Origin: Cynocephalus volans | Lineage: Eukaryota > Chordata > Mammalia > Dermoptera > Cynocephalidae | Direction of reading: 5' to 3' | Length of the DNA: 64,000 nucleotides | NCBI RefSeq assembly: GCF_027409185.1 | Contig: NC_084463.1 | Span: 113,714,133-113,778,132, forward strand | Part shown: positions 13,186 to 25,324 of the stretch, in pieces | How positions within the stretch are numbered: the stretch's first letter is position 1 | How the letters are laid out: every line of letters begins with the position of its first letter | Made by a program: the position numbers and the translations under genes | The notes under the pieces: generated by a model | What the model was told of the DNA's origin: nothing | Seen by the model: only the letters and a program-made list of their open reading frames with translations | The model's database searches: none

Positions 13186-13356
13186 ATGCAAAGCAAGGCC
13201 AAGAAAATAACACACTGTTTTGTGCTGAGTAATTCTACCCTTCTGGGTTATAAGAATACAAAAGTATTACTTGCAAAGGTAAACCCTTATGCACAAGCTG
13301 CTAAATATTTAAAAGACAAAAGTCAAGCCAAGTTTTGTCCTAAATAAAGCTTACTC
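13186..13356. other. Unassigned spacer
   Basis: About 170 bp between the L1 fragment and the MaLR element. I see nothing recognisable. Confidence 0.3.
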
Positions 13357-13795
13357 AGTATTCATCTGTTTCTGTTGCTTATAAAAGAATACCTGAAACT
13401 GAGTAAGCTATGAAGAAACAAAATTTATTTATTACAGTTCGGAGGTTGGGAAGTCCTTGGTCCAAGGGGATGCATTCAGTGAGGGTCTTTTTGGTGGGAA
13501 CTCTACAGAGTCCTGTGGTGACCAGGGTATCACATGGCAAGAATAGCAAAAGCAAGAGTGCTAAACTTCTCACTCTCTCTCCCTATAAAGCCATCGGAAC
13601 CATGACCATGATAACTGATTACTTCATAAATGGATGAATCCATTCATAATGGCACTGTCTTCATGATCCAAAGGACCTCTCAAAGGCCCTACCTTTCAAA
13701 TATCATAATTTGATTTCCCACCCTCTTAACATGGTTACAGTGGGGAGCAAGTGTCCAGCACATGAACTTTTGGGGGACACATTTGACCCACAGCA
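13357..13795 (-). mobile_element. MaLR LTR (3' LTR of the element on the minus strand)
   Basis: The reverse complement begins TGCTGTGGGTCAAATGTGTC and ends in the MaLR signature AACAGACTAATACA-like sequence (decayed here to 'cagtattcatctgtttctg' on plus). Internal marks include the reversed 'ataaatttctt' polyadenylation region and 'catcacatggcaaga'-type block. It is about 75-80% alike to the second LTR at 15388-15816 by eye, so it is an old element (MLT1/MST group of ERVL-MaLR). Confidence 0.8.
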
Positions 13796-15387
13796 TCCTG
13801 CCCCAGGCCCCCAAAGTTCATGTCCTTCTGACATGTAAATACATTAATTCCATCCTCAAAGCACCAAAGTCTAAACTTGTTCCAGCATCAACTCAAAAAG
13901 GTCCAAAGTCCCTTCTGTGAAATTAAAACGAGTTACCTACTTCTAAGATACATTGGTGGGACAATCATAGAGTACATATTCCCATTCAAAAAGAGAGAAA
14001 TAAACCCCCCAAAAGGGTAATAGGTCTTAAACATGTCCAAAACCTAGCAAAACAGGCATTAAATCTTAAAGCTGGAAAACAATGTCTCTTGACTACTTGT
14101 CTGGCAGTCTCTGAACATGGTGCATGGATTGGGCCTCCAAGTCCTTGGTAGCCCAGCTCCTGTGGCTTTCCTGGGTTCAGCTCATATTTCAGCTCTTCCA
14201 GGCTGGGATTACACACTAGTAGCTCTATGATCCTGGAGTCTCAGTAGTGGTTCTGCTCCCATGGCTCCACTAGGATGGTCCTGGTGGGTTTTCTCTATTG
14301 CAACTCTGACCCCGTATTTCTAATCAGCATAGTTCTAGTGAAGGCTCTCTATGGTGACTCTGCCCAAGTGACAAATCTCTTCCTGGGCCCCCAGGCTTTT
14401 CCATACATCCTTTGCAATTGAGTAGAGGCTGCCATGCCTCCACAGCTCTTGCATTCTGTGAACCTGCAGATGAAACACCACATGGATGCCACCAAGACTT
14501 GTGGCTTGTATTTTCCAAAGAAATTGGTGTAGCAGCAACCAGGGACAATTTAGCCATGGCTGGAACAGCTGAGGCGTACTGTGCAGGAATGCAGGGGGCA
14601 GTTTCCTGAGGCAGTCTTGGGCAGCATGAGCCCATGGAGGGTGCCCTGGGGCCTATGCCCTGAAACCATTCTGTCTTCTTAGGCCTCTGGGCCTGTGATG
14701 AGAGGACACTCCTCAAAGATCTCTGAAATGCCTTTGGGGTCTTTCTTCTATTCTTTTGATGAATCCTTCCTTCTGTCCTGATCTCCTTAGCAAATGGTCT
14801 CTGAGCTATACCTTTGGTTTTCTCTACTGAACACATGTTTTTACTCTCTACCTGGCTAGGCTGAGAGTTTTACAGTTTTTACCCTCTGCATCCCTTTAAA
14901 TTATAAATTCTGCCTTTATGTTATGCCTTTGCTGCCATAACTCAGCATGGGCTGTTACAAGTAGCCATGCAACCACCTGAATGCTTTGCTGCTTAGAAAT
15001 TTCTTCTGCCAAATACCCTGGTTCATAACCCTTAAGTTCTACATTTCATAAAGCTTTCTGTCATGGTCACAATTTAGCCAGGTTCTTTGCTAGTTTATAA
15101 CAAGGGTGATTTTTGATCCATTTTCAACAAGTTCTTCCTCATTTCCATGTGAGACCTCCTCAAAATGGTCTTTATTGTCCATATATCTACAGCATTCTTG
15201 TCACCACCATTTAACCAATCTCTAAAGAGTCTTCTTGTCTTCTAAGCCCACGTCAGAATCTAGGCTTTTTCTATCCTACTCCTCCAAATTATTCCAGCCT
15301 CTGCCCATTACCCAGTTCCAAAGGTGCTTCCACATTTTCAGATATTTGTTAGAAGCAATAACACCACTTTTCAGTACCAATTTTCTA
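13796..15387 (-). mobile_element. MaLR internal region
   Basis: This 1.6-kb segment lies between two matching LTRs. Its minus strand starts with the tract that always follows a MaLR 5' LTR: 'ttggtactgaaaagtggtgt', then 'aaatatctgaaaatgtggaa' and 'aactgggtaatgggcagagg'. MaLR elements are non-autonomous and rely on ERVL-type proteins. A minus-strand open frame of 170 codons at 14324-14836 has no retroviral motif that I can identify and is probably chance or an old remnant. Confidence 0.75.
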
Positions 15388-15816
15388 TATTAGTCTGTTT
15401 CTGTTGCTTATAACAGAATACCTCAGACTGGATAAAGTATAAAGTAAACATAATTTATTTCTTACAGTTTTGGAGGCTGGGAAGTCCAAGGTCCAGGGAA
15501 CATGTCTGGTGAGGGCATTCTTCTGGGTGGTGACTTTCTACAGCAAGGCAGGGTATCACATGGCAAGAATGGCAAGAGCAAGAGAGTGAAACTTTTCAGT
15601 CTCTCTCCTTACAAAGTTATCAGAACCAAGCCCATGATAACTCATTACTTCATAAATGGATTAGTTCATTCATGATGGCACAGTTGTCAGGATCCAATCT
15701 CCTTTTCAAGGCCCCCCATCTCATATATAATCAGATTTCTCATCCTCTTAACACTGTTACAGTGGGGATAAATTTTTTGACACATGGACTCTTGGAGGAC
15801 ACATTTGACCCACAGC
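15388..15816 (-). mobile_element. MaLR LTR (5' LTR of the element on the minus strand)
   Basis: On plus it starts 'tattagtctgtttctgttgc' and ends 'acatttgacccacagc'. Order, length (429 bp) and internal blocks match the LTR at 13357-13795. The pair with the internal region makes a complete element of about 2.46 kb, a structure less common than solo MaLR LTRs. I could not find a clear flanking target duplication because the outer ends are decayed. Confidence 0.82.
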
Positions 15817-17079
15817 TACCCCATCCTAAAATTTCTAGAGGTGATTTATTTAAGCCATATCACAAATTTATTTTTATAGTGATGATTGTGTTTTTGAAGA
15901 TAGAAATGTAGCATATTCTTGGAAAAGCATTCAAACAGCACAGCAACCTATTAATAAGAAAGTTAAAAAGAAATCAAAATCCTACCACCCAGTAATACTT
16001 ACCAGAAGTATTTGGTAAACACCATTTTAGACCATACAGTTGTTTAATGCTATATTTAAATGTACAGTATTCATTGTTTATCACCAATCTTTTATCTTAC
16101 TTTGTCTACTTTATTGAAAGCAGTTTTGTTCTAGGATTTTTGGGTACTGTGATTCCTGAGTTCTTGAATGCTTCAGAATGTAAATATGTTTACTTTATAC
16201 ATGGACAACTTGGCTGTGAAATATTCTTATATCACATTTTAACATTCTAGATATTGCTCTGTTATCTTCTGGCATTGAATATCACCGAGGAAGGGGGGTC
16301 AGAGGATAATCCAATTTTACCATCTGACTGATGAGGGCGAAATTGGATTATCCTCTTCCTTTTCTGTGTGGATGCCTGAAGACCATTTTTTAATCCTTAA
16401 AATTCAACTTAATTTGACATGTTTCATTTCAGTTCAATCACTTTTTTTCTGGAACAAGATGGACCCTTTAATTTTCAGGTTTAGTTTCTTTTAATACCTT
16501 TTTCTGTCTGCTACATTTTTCAGGCTTGTTCTTTCAGGGACAAGTATGAGTCATATGTTGCATAATGTTTCTCTTCTACAATGACTAACTTTTCCCTAAT
16601 TACTTTAATCTTGGTCTTCTTTTTCTCTGCTGTGATTACAGGCTTTCTTCTGTGTTGGAAATCTCATTTCAGTTATGTCCTTTCTGTTTCTTGCTGTTTC
16701 ATATTGATCTGGTAAACGACATTTGGTGGTTTTTTTGGTCTTTAATTGTTTTCTTAGCTCTGTGATTTCTCTTTCTATCTCCAGTTGTTGTTTTTTCTGG
16801 CGTTTGAGCTCTTGCTTTATTGGATTATTATTCTTATCAAGTTTTCCTTAGGTATAAAGCACTCATGAACTTTTTTTTTATGTTCCTTAATACTGGGTAT
16901 GCATAGTATTTTAAATAGCTATGTATATGTTTAGTTTTAAACACCCCACACCTCTTTAAACTTACACCATTTGGGTATGTTGCAGGGAGGGGGAGAATGC
17001 TTAATATGAATCCCATTTCCATCATGTTTTAATCCTGTCTGATAGGATACTTTTGGCTGCAAATAACAGAATGTCTCAC
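15817..17079. other. Unassigned AT-rich sequence with a perfect hairpin
   Basis: No family is recognised with confidence. A perfect 17-bp inverted repeat lies at 16301-16317 and 16340-16356 with a 22-base loop. No coding signal is seen. Confidence 0.35.
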
Positions 17080-17593
17080 TGTATTAGTCAGGGTTCTCCA
17101 GAGAGACGGAATCAATCGGATATGTTATAAATATACGAGAGGGAATTTATTAGGGGAATTATCTCACATGATGTGAAGAAAAGTCCCATGATAGGCTGTC
17201 TGCAAACTGGATGCTGGTAGCTTGGCTCGGTCCAAGTTCAAAGGCCTCAAAACCAGGGAAGCTGATGATGTCCTTGGTCTAAGTCCTGGAACCCAAAAAC
17301 TGAAGAGTCTTGAGCTCTGATGTCCACGGACAGAAGAGAAGAATGTATCCCAGCTCCAGAGGATAGAGAGAGAGCTTCACCTTTCTTCTCTGTCTTTTGT
17401 TCTTTCCAGGCCCCCAGCAGATTGGATGGTTCCTTCACACATTGAGGGCAGATCTTTCTCAACCAGTCCATTCAGGCTCTCAAACTAATCTCTGCTGGAA
17501 ACACCCTCATGGACACACCTAAAAAGATAGCTTTACCAGGTTTCTCAGCATTTCTTCATCCAATCAAATTGACATCTAGAATTAACCTTCACA
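17080..17593 (-). mobile_element. MLT2 (ERVL) solo LTR
   Basis: Plus strand starts 'tgtattagtcagggttctcc', the reverse of the MLT2 3' end, followed by 'agagagacggaatcaatcgg' and near the other end 'caaattgacatctagaatta'. It is bounded by a perfect 5-bp duplication (ctcac at 17075-17079 and 17594-17598), the size expected for ERVL integration. The length of 514 bp fits a full LTR. No internal region is attached, so it is a solo LTR. Confidence 0.85.
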
Positions 17594-18007
17594 CTCACTC
17601 ACAGTGTTTTAAACAATAAAGACACTTGTAAATATCTAGTATCTAAAGGTATTCAGTTCTAAGTTTGGTTCAGGAGTTTAACTATGTCATCAAGGCCCTC
17701 GGCTCTTCCCATCTTTCTGCTCTGCCATATCTAAGAGTCACAAGGTAGTGGTCACAGCTCCAACAATCAAGTTCATATACATCAGCATTCCAAGAAGCAA
17801 GGAAGAGGAAGAAACTAAAAGAAGCTTGTCTTTTTTTCTAGCTCTTTTTTTTTTCAGAAAAGAAAATCTTCCTCAGAACACTCTTCCTTCCACCACCAAC
17901 CCCCAAACAGATTTCCCCTTTCATCTTGCCAGAACTGGATCATATGTCCTTTCCTAAATAAGTTACTGATGACAGAGAACTACATTGTTATGATTGGCCC
18001 AAGACAG

Positions 18008-18128
18008 TGATCTCAACTGAGGACAATTTTGTCTCCCAAGAGACATTTGTCAGTATCTGGAAACACTTTTGGTTATCACAACTTCTCAGGAGGTGGACAG
18101 GTGGGGGGAGTTGTTACTGGCATCTAGG
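18008..18128 (+). mobile_element. MER20-like hAT DNA transposon fragment
   Basis: The segment reads 'cagtgatctcaactgaggac', then 'gacatttgtcagtatctgg' and 'gttactggcatctaggagg', which is the first half of the non-autonomous hAT family MER20. The 3' half is missing or too decayed. Confidence 0.7.
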
Positions 18129-18397
18129 AGGTTCTTTCTTAGAGGCTTCAGAAGGAAGATAGCTCTGTGACACCCATTTTAGATTTGAACTTCAGAGCTG
18201 TAAGATAATAAATTTGTGTTTTTGGAAGGCAGTAAGTTTGTGGTAATTTGTTACAGCAGAAATAGAACATTCAAGTACAGATCGACAAAGGATATTAACA
18301 GCATGAGACACAGCAAAGATAATCTACAGAACTTGGACAATACAAAACAAGAGGGATGAGAACTGAGTCAAAACAGAGGCAATACCTTACTAAACAC

Positions 18398-18777
18398 TGC
18401 TATGATTTGAATGTTTGTGTACCCTCAAAGTTCACGTTTAAATTCCCTAATATAATAGTATTAAGAGGTGGAGTCTTTAGGAGATGATTAGGCCATGAGG
18501 TCTCTGACCTCATGAATGGGATCAGTGCCTTATAAAAGGGCTGGAGGGAAGTAGCTACACGGCCCCCTCCTTTCTGTCCTTCTGCCTTTCACCGTGTGAG
18601 GACACAGCAACAAGGCACTATCTTGGAAGCAGACAGCGGCCCTCACTAGACACCAAATCTGTCAGCACCTTGATCTTGGACTTCCCAATCTCCAGAACTG
18701 TGAAAAATAAATTTCTATTAATTACAAGTTACCAGATCTCTGGCATTTTGTTATAGCAGTATGAATGGACTAAGATA
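18398..18777 (+). mobile_element. MLT1-type MaLR solo LTR
   Basis: It starts TGCTATGATTTGAATGTTTG, contains 'gaggtggagtctttaggaga', 'ccttataaaagggctgg' (TATA region) and 'cttggacttcccaatctcc', and ends 'tatagcagtatgaatggac' plus 'taagata'. This is the typical MLT1 order over 380 bp. No internal sequence follows. Confidence 0.85.
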
Positions 18778-18869
18778 AACACTAAGTAAGAGTGTTTACC
18801 AGTTTTCATAGTGAGATGGGAACTGGACATTTCTGTGGTCATTCACTGAATGTTCATTACAGTTTGATG

Positions 18870-19062
18870 TGTGCATTAGGTAGTGTTCTCTAGAAGAAAC
18901 AGAACCAGTAGGAGATTGTGTGTGTGTGTCTGTTTGTTTATCTATTTAAGGAATTGTCTTACACAATTGTGGGGGATGGCAAGTATGAGATCTGTATGGT
19001 AGACTGGCAATTCAAGCTGGGAATTCAGGTAAGAGTTGATGTTACAATGTTGCGTCTGGAGG
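18870..19062 (-). mobile_element. MLT2 LTR fragment left of the LINE-1
   Basis: Plus strand reads 'gtgcattaggtagtgttctc' then 'tagaagaaacagaaccagta', 'ggaattgtcttacacaattg' and 'gagttgatgttacaatgttg', which follows MLT2 in reverse. It breaks off where the LINE-1 5' UTR begins. A short (TG)n tract is at about 18919-18929. Confidence 0.7.
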
Positions 19063-20335
19063 AGGTTTGGAGCGCGCGCCATTTTGTGAGATTTACAAAA
19101 TCCTCCCTGGGAAGAAGCCTCCGGGAATGGCTGCCACTCGGCGCCCCGCCTCGCTGCCGCCAACCTCAGCACCAGGACATGCGGCCCCGCCATCGTGTCT
19201 CGGGGTCTGGCGACTGCAGTATTTGCCAGGGAGGGGGCTGTCGCCTCCCCGGCCCCGGGCCCCACTGGAACCGCGAGCCAGGTTCGGCCAGACCTGTCCT
19301 CCTCGCCCGGCTCGGTTCCTCACTGAGCCTTCCCACTTGCTTGCCCCAGCGCAGGGCTTCCGGGGGCCTGCGGGCTGGCCTCCCCTCCCACTACCTCCGC
19401 GGTTCTCTGGTGGGGCTGGTGGCATGAGGCGTCCCTGGCCAGCGTCGGGAGGGCAGGGAAGTGTGGGCTGGGCCGACTGTCACACCACCGCACCCTGGGC
19501 TCTGGCCACCGGTAAATTTCCTGTTACCGGGAGGCAGATACCATCTCTGGGGCCACCAGGTCGGAAAAACGCCTAACCGATTTCTGGTTAGGAATAGTGT
19601 GGTCGGAGCATTCCCTAGTTTGCTTGAACCTGCCGGAGAGCTGACTGCAGATGGGCGCCAGAGTCCGCCCGCCCTGGGGGGATTCAAAGGTGAACCGTGT
19701 GCTGCAGGCTCCTCCCCCGAGGAGCTCACACTCTGGTGTGGGAGACAAGACAAGTACACAAATAACTGCGATACCAGGAGGAAGGTGATAAGTCCCGAGA
19801 AAGATCTACACAGTGCTACAAAGGCATCCAGAGTGACCGGTCGTCTGCACCTAGCAGAAACCTGGAAGACTTCCTGGGTGAGGCGGTGCTGAACAGGGGC
19901 TTGGAGGCCCGGCTGATAGACGAGGGTTGCATAAGACACGTCACAGCCCAGCCCAGTGTGCACAGAGTGGGGAGATGTCTGGCCAGGGAGGCAGAGACTT
20001 GGCAGAAACCACACACCCATGTGGGGCTGGCACTGCGTGATCCAGCAGCCCGGGCCAGAGTGCACAGAACAGGGAGAAGTCCTGCATGGGAAGTGGAAGC
20101 TCAGTAGAGACCACACACCCTGCGGTATTGCCCCGTGATCCAGCAGCTCATCAGAGTCCAAGCTGACCAGAGAGGTGGCTCCACGGCGAGGCCCAACACC
20201 CGAGGCAACCACACACACAAGGCACTAGAGGCCAACTGAGCAGTCAGGGAGGTAGCCATACCAAACTGGCAAACACAGCAACACCTTAGTTAGTCAATAG
20301 GGTCAAAACTGTGGACTGTGAAACCCCCTGCCACA
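19063..20335 (+). promoter_or_regulatory. LINE-1 5' UTR with internal promoter region
   Basis: The GC-rich leader starts near 'gaggtttggagcgcgcgcc' and runs to the ORF1 ATG. By family knowledge it holds an internal RNA polymerase II promoter. It is CpG-rich around 19070-19450. It contains two imperfect 102-bp tandem units at 19953-20156. The antisense strand is open for 275 codons (19391-20218), though no known protein is recognised in it. Confidence 0.75.
19953..20156 (+). repeat. Two 102-bp tandem units in the LINE-1 5' UTR
   Basis: Unit 1 starts CCAGTGTGCACAGAG at 19953 and unit 2 starts CCAGAGTGCACAGAACAGGG at 20055. Both share GCACAGA..., a CCACACACCC stretch and end in GTGATCCAGCAGC. 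The period is 102 bp. The arrangement recalls monomer-type L1 promoters, but with only two diverged units. Confidence 0.75.
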
Positions 20336-21315
20336 ATGAATAAATATCAAAAAAAAGATAACAGAAATACAAAAAATCAAGAAAGTACACCACCAAAAGG
20401 TAATAAATCTCAAACTCTAGATCCTATAGAACAAGAAGCCCTTGAAGTGACTGACAAGGAATTTCGAGTGATAATTCTAAGGAAACTGAATGAGATACAA
20501 GAAAACTCAGCTAGACATCATGATGAAATGAGGAAAAGTATACAGGACCTGAAAGAGGAAATGTACAAGGAAATCAATATCCTGAAAAAAAATGTAGCAG
20601 AACTTGCAGAACTGAAGAAGTTATTCGGCGAAATAAAAAACACAATGGAGAGTTTAACCAACAGGCTTGCGGAAGTTGAAGAGAGAACTTCTGAACTTGA
20701 AGATGGGCTGTTTGAAATAACACAACCAGACAAGAAAAAAGAAAACAGAATCAAAGACATTGAAGAAAATCTGAGAGAGATATCAGACAACCTTAAGCGC
20801 TCAAATATCCGAGCCATGGGTATTCCAGAGGGGAGGCAAAAGGAGCTTGCATTGAAAACATATTCAACAAAATAGTGGCAGAAAACTTTCCAGGTATAGG
20901 AAAAATCACAGATCTTCAGATCCAGGAAGCTCAACGATCTCCAAATGTACTCAACCCCAAAAGATCTTCTCCAAGACATGTTATAGTCAAATGGGCAAAA
21001 CTCAAAGACTAAGAGAGAATCTTAAAAGCTGCAAGAGAGAAGCGTCAAATCACCTATAAGGGAGCCCCAATCAGGCTAACATCAGACTTTTCATCACAAA
21101 CCCTAAAAGCTAGAAAGGAATGGGATGATATATTCAAAATACTAAAAGACAAAGATTGCCAGCCAAGAATACTCTACCCTGCAAGGCAATCCTTCCGAAA
21201 GGAAGGGCAAATAGCATATTTCTCAGACAAACAAAAACTGCAGGAGTTCACCACCACACGACCATCCTTACAAGAAATTCTCAAGGGAGTACTGGGGTTG
21301 GTTCCTGAAAAATAA
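20336..21315 (+). pseudogene. LINE-1 ORF1 (RNA-binding chaperone), frameshifted
   Basis: ORF1p is the trimeric nucleic-acid chaperone that coats L1 RNA in the cytoplasmic particle. The ATG at 20336 fits (MNKYQKKDNRNTK). An N-terminal basic region is followed by a long coiled coil (about residues 40-150, with MRKSIQDLKEEMYKEINIL and LTNRLAEVEERTSELE). The RRM-type part then starts with NLKRSNIRAMGIPEG. Near 20838 a frameshift ends the open frame at 20875. The rest continues in another frame: QIQEAQRSPNVLNPKRSSPR, then a TAA at about 21010, then ITYKGAPIRLTSDFSSQTLK and LQEFTTTRPSLQEILKG, ending at the TAA at 21313-21315. Full length would be about 325 residues, normal for the family. Confidence 0.88.
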
Positions 21316-21502
21316 CTACCACTGCCATAAAAACCCAAGAAAAATCAAAACCCACTAGTGTAATAAAAATGGCAATCATGAAGAGAAAACAAACAAACAA
21401 AAACACTATCTACAACCCAAGGAACCAACAAACACAGAAAACAAACAGCAAATCAGAAAGCAAGGAACAAAAGATACCTAAGACAACCAAACAACCAATA
21501 TA

Positions 21503-24500
21503 ATGCTAGGAATAAATCAACACCTTTCAATAACAACTCTTAATGTAAAAGGCTTAAATTCCCCAATCAAAAGACACAGAATGGCTGACTGGATTAAAAA
21601 GGAGGACCCAAGTATATGCTGCCTACAAGAGACCCACCTCACCCATAAAGACTCACATAGACTAAGAGTGAAAGGATGGAAAAAGATTTACCATGCAAAC
21701 AGAAAAGAAAAACGAGCTGGAGTAGCTATTCTTATATCTGACAAAATAGACTATAAACTAAAAACCGTAAAAAGAGACAATGAGGGACACTACTTAATGA
21801 TAAAAGGACTGATGCATCAAGAAGACATAACAATCATAAATATGTACACACCCAATGTTGGAGCAGCCAGATTTATAAAACAAACTCTATTAGACCTAAA
21901 GAAGGAAATAGACACTAATACCATAATAGCAGGGGACCTGAACACCACTGTCAATATTGGACAGATAATCTAGGCAAAGAACCAGCAGAGAAACACAAGA
22001 TCTAAACAATACTCTAGACCAATTGGAATTGGCAGATATCTACAGAACATTTCATCCAACAAACTCAGAATATTCATTCTTCTCATCAGCACATGGATCA
22101 TTGTCCAGGATAGATCACATATTAGGTCACAAATCAAGTCTCAATAAATTCAAAAAAATTGGAATTATCCCATGTATTTTCTCAGACCACAATAGATTAA
22201 AACTAGAAATCAATAACAAATGAAACTCTGGAAACTATACAAACACATGGAAATTAAACAGCATTCTACTTAATGACATATGGGTCCAAGAAGAAATCAA
22301 GCAGGAAATCAAAAAATTTATTGAAACTAATGAAAATAATGATACATCATACCAGAACATGTGGGATACTGCAAAAGCAGTATTAAGGGGGAAATTTATT
22401 GCATTAAATGCTCACCTCAGAAGAATGGAAAGATGGCAAGTGAACAACCTAACACTTCACCTTAAAGAACTAGAAAAACAAGAACAATGCAAACCTAAAG
22501 TTAGCAGATGGAAAGAAATCATTAAGATCAGAACAGAACTTAATGAAATTGAAACCCAAAAAGCAATACCAAAGATCAATGAATCAAGAAGTTGGTTTTT
22601 TGAAAAGATAAATAAAATTGACAAACCATTAGCATGGCTAACAATAAAAAGAAGAGAGAAGACGCAAATAACAAAAATTAGAATTGAAAAAGGCGATATT
22701 ACAACTGATTCATCTGAAATACAAAGAATCATTCGAGACTACTATAAACAACTATACGCCAACAAATTTGAAAATCTGGAGGAAATGGATAAATTTCTGG
22801 ACACACATAAGCTCCCAAAACTGAACCAGGAAGATGTAGAAAATTTGAACAGACCAATTACAATAAAGGAGATTGAAGCTGTTATCAGAAGGCTCCCAAC
22901 AAAGAAAAGCCCAGGACCAGATGGATTCACAGCAGAATTTTACCAAACATTCAAAGAGGAATTGACACCCATTCTTTACAAACTAGTCCAAAAGATTGAA
23001 TCAGACGCAAATCTACCAAACTCATTCTACGAAACAAACATCATCCTGATACCAAAACCAGGTAAAGATATAACCAAAAAAGAAGACTACAGGCCGATAT
23101 CCTTGATGAATATAGATGCAAAAATCCTCACTAAAATACGAGCAAACAGAATACAGCAACACATACGAAAAATTATTCACCACGATCAAGTGGGATTCAT
23201 CCCAGGGATGCAAGGCTGGTTCAACATACACAAATCAATAAATGTGATACACCATATTAATAAACTCAAACACAAGGACCACGATCATCTCTATAGATGC
23301 TGAAAAAGCATTTGATAAAGTTCAGCACTCATTCATGACAAAGACCCTCTATAAGTTAGGTATAGAGGGAAAGTATCTCAACATAATTAAAGCCATATAT
23401 GACAAACCCACTGCCAATATCATCCTGAATGGGGAAAAGCTGAAAGCTTTTCCTTTAAGAACAGGAACTTGACAAGGATGCCCACTCTCACCACTCCTAT
23501 TCAACATAGCGTTGGAAGTACTAGCCAGAGCAATCAGAGAAGAGAAGGAAATAAAGGGCATCCAGATTGGAAGAGAAGAAGTCAAACTGTCCCAGTTTGC
23601 AGATGAAATGATCCTATATATCGAACAGCCTAAAGCTTCTACAAAAAAACTCTTGCAGTTGATAAACAATTTCAGCGCAGTAACAGGATACAAAATCAAC
23701 ACACAAAAATCAGTGGCATTTCTTTTCTCCAATAGTGAACATGCAGAAAGAGAAATCAAGAAAGCCTGCCCATTTACAATAGCCACCAAAAAAATAAAAT
23801 ACTTAGGAATTGAGTTAACCAAGGATGTGAAAAATCTCTCTAATGAGTACTACAAACCACTGCTGAGAGAAATTAGAGAGGATCCAAGAAGATGGAAAGA
23901 TATACCATGCTCTTGGATTGGAAGAATCAACATAGTGAAAATGTCCATACTACCCAAAATGATATACAAATTCAATGCAATCCCCATCAAAATTCCAATG
24001 ACATTTTTCTCAGAAATGGAAAGAACTATCCAGACATTTATATGGAATAATAAAAGACCACGCATAGCCAAAGTGATGCTGAGCAAAAAAAATAAAGCTG
24101 GAGGCATAACACTACTTGACTTTAAGCTATACTACAAAGCTATAATAACCAAAACAGTATGGTACTGGCATAAAAACAGACACACTGATCAATGGAATAG
24201 AATAGAGAATCCAGAAATCAACCCACACACTTACTGCCAACTGATATTTGACAAAGGCACCAAGCTTATTCACTGGGGTAGAGACTGCCTCTTCAGCAAA
24301 TTGTGCTGTGATAACCGGATATCCATATGCAGGAGAATGAAACTAGACCCATACCTCTCACCATATACTAAAATCAACTCAAAATGGATTAAGGATTTAA
24401 ATATACACCCTGAAACAATAAAACTTCTTAAAGAAAACATAGGAGAAACACTTCAGGAAATGGGACTGAACACAGACTTTATGAATATGACCCCAAAAGC

Positions 24501-25324
24501 ATGGGCAACCAAAGGAAAAATAAACAAATGGGATTATATCAAACTAAAAAGCTTCTGCACAGCAAAAGAAACAATTAACAGAATTTAAAGACAACCAACA
24601 GAGTGGGAGAAAATATTTGCAAAATATATATCTGACAAAGGATTAATATCCAGAATATACAAGGAACTGAAAGAACTTTACAAGAAAAAAACAAGCAACC
24701 CAATTAAAAAATGGGGAAAAGAGCTAAGTAGGCATTTCTCTAAGGAAGATATACAAATGGCCAACAGACATGAAAAAATGCTCAACATCACCCAGCATCC
24801 AGGAAATGCAAATCAAAACTACACTGAGATACCATCTCACCCCAGTTAGGATGGCTGAAATCCAAGACTCTGAACGATAAATGCTGGCGAGGTTGAGGAG
24901 AAAAAGGAACTCTCTCATACATTGTTGGTGGGACTGCAAAATGGTGCAGCCTCTATGGAAAATGGTATGGAGGTTCCTCAAACAATTGCAGGTAGATCTA
25001 CCATATGACCCCGCTATCCCACTGCTGGGAATATACCCAGAGGAATGGAAATCATCAAGTCAAAGGTATACCTGCTCCCCAATGTTCATTGCAGCACTCT
25101 TTACAATAGACAAGAGTTGGAACCAGCCGAAATGTCCATCATCGGATGAGTGGATACGGAAAATGTGGTATATCTACACAATGGAATACTACTCAGCTAT
25201 AAAAACAAATGAAACACTGCCATTTGCAACAACATGGATGGACCTTGAGAGAATTGTATTAAGTGAAACAAGTCAGGCACAGAAAGAGAAATACCACATG
25301 TTCTCACTTATTGGTGGGAGCTAA
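21503..25324 (+). pseudogene. LINE-1 ORF2 (endonuclease/reverse transcriptase), multiply broken
   Basis: ORF2p nicks target DNA and reverse-transcribes L1 RNA at the nick. Frame segments in order: 21503-21973 is the endonuclease N-terminal half (LNVKGLNSP, QETHL, NMYTPN, GDLNTT). 22023-22223 is the endonuclease end with the SDHN active-site block. 22359-23303 holds the reverse-transcriptase fingers ([53 protein letters not shown]). 23512-24588 is the palm onward ([24 protein letters not shown]). 24881-25324 is the C-terminal cysteine region (HCWWDCKMVQPLW to FSLIGGS). Breaks: TAG at about 21971 with frame change, TGA at 22221, frameshift near 23285, TGA at 23470 (a CGA-to-TGA change in the TGTRQGCP block), TAA at 24586 and frame change before 24881. 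The FADD catalytic motif reads FADE at 23596-23607, losing one metal-binding aspartate. Confidence 0.92.

Noticed and set aside
14324..14836. Minus-strand 170-codon frame as a real gene
   Set aside because: It lies in a MaLR internal region, has no recognised retroviral or cellular motif, and is better explained as remnant or chance.
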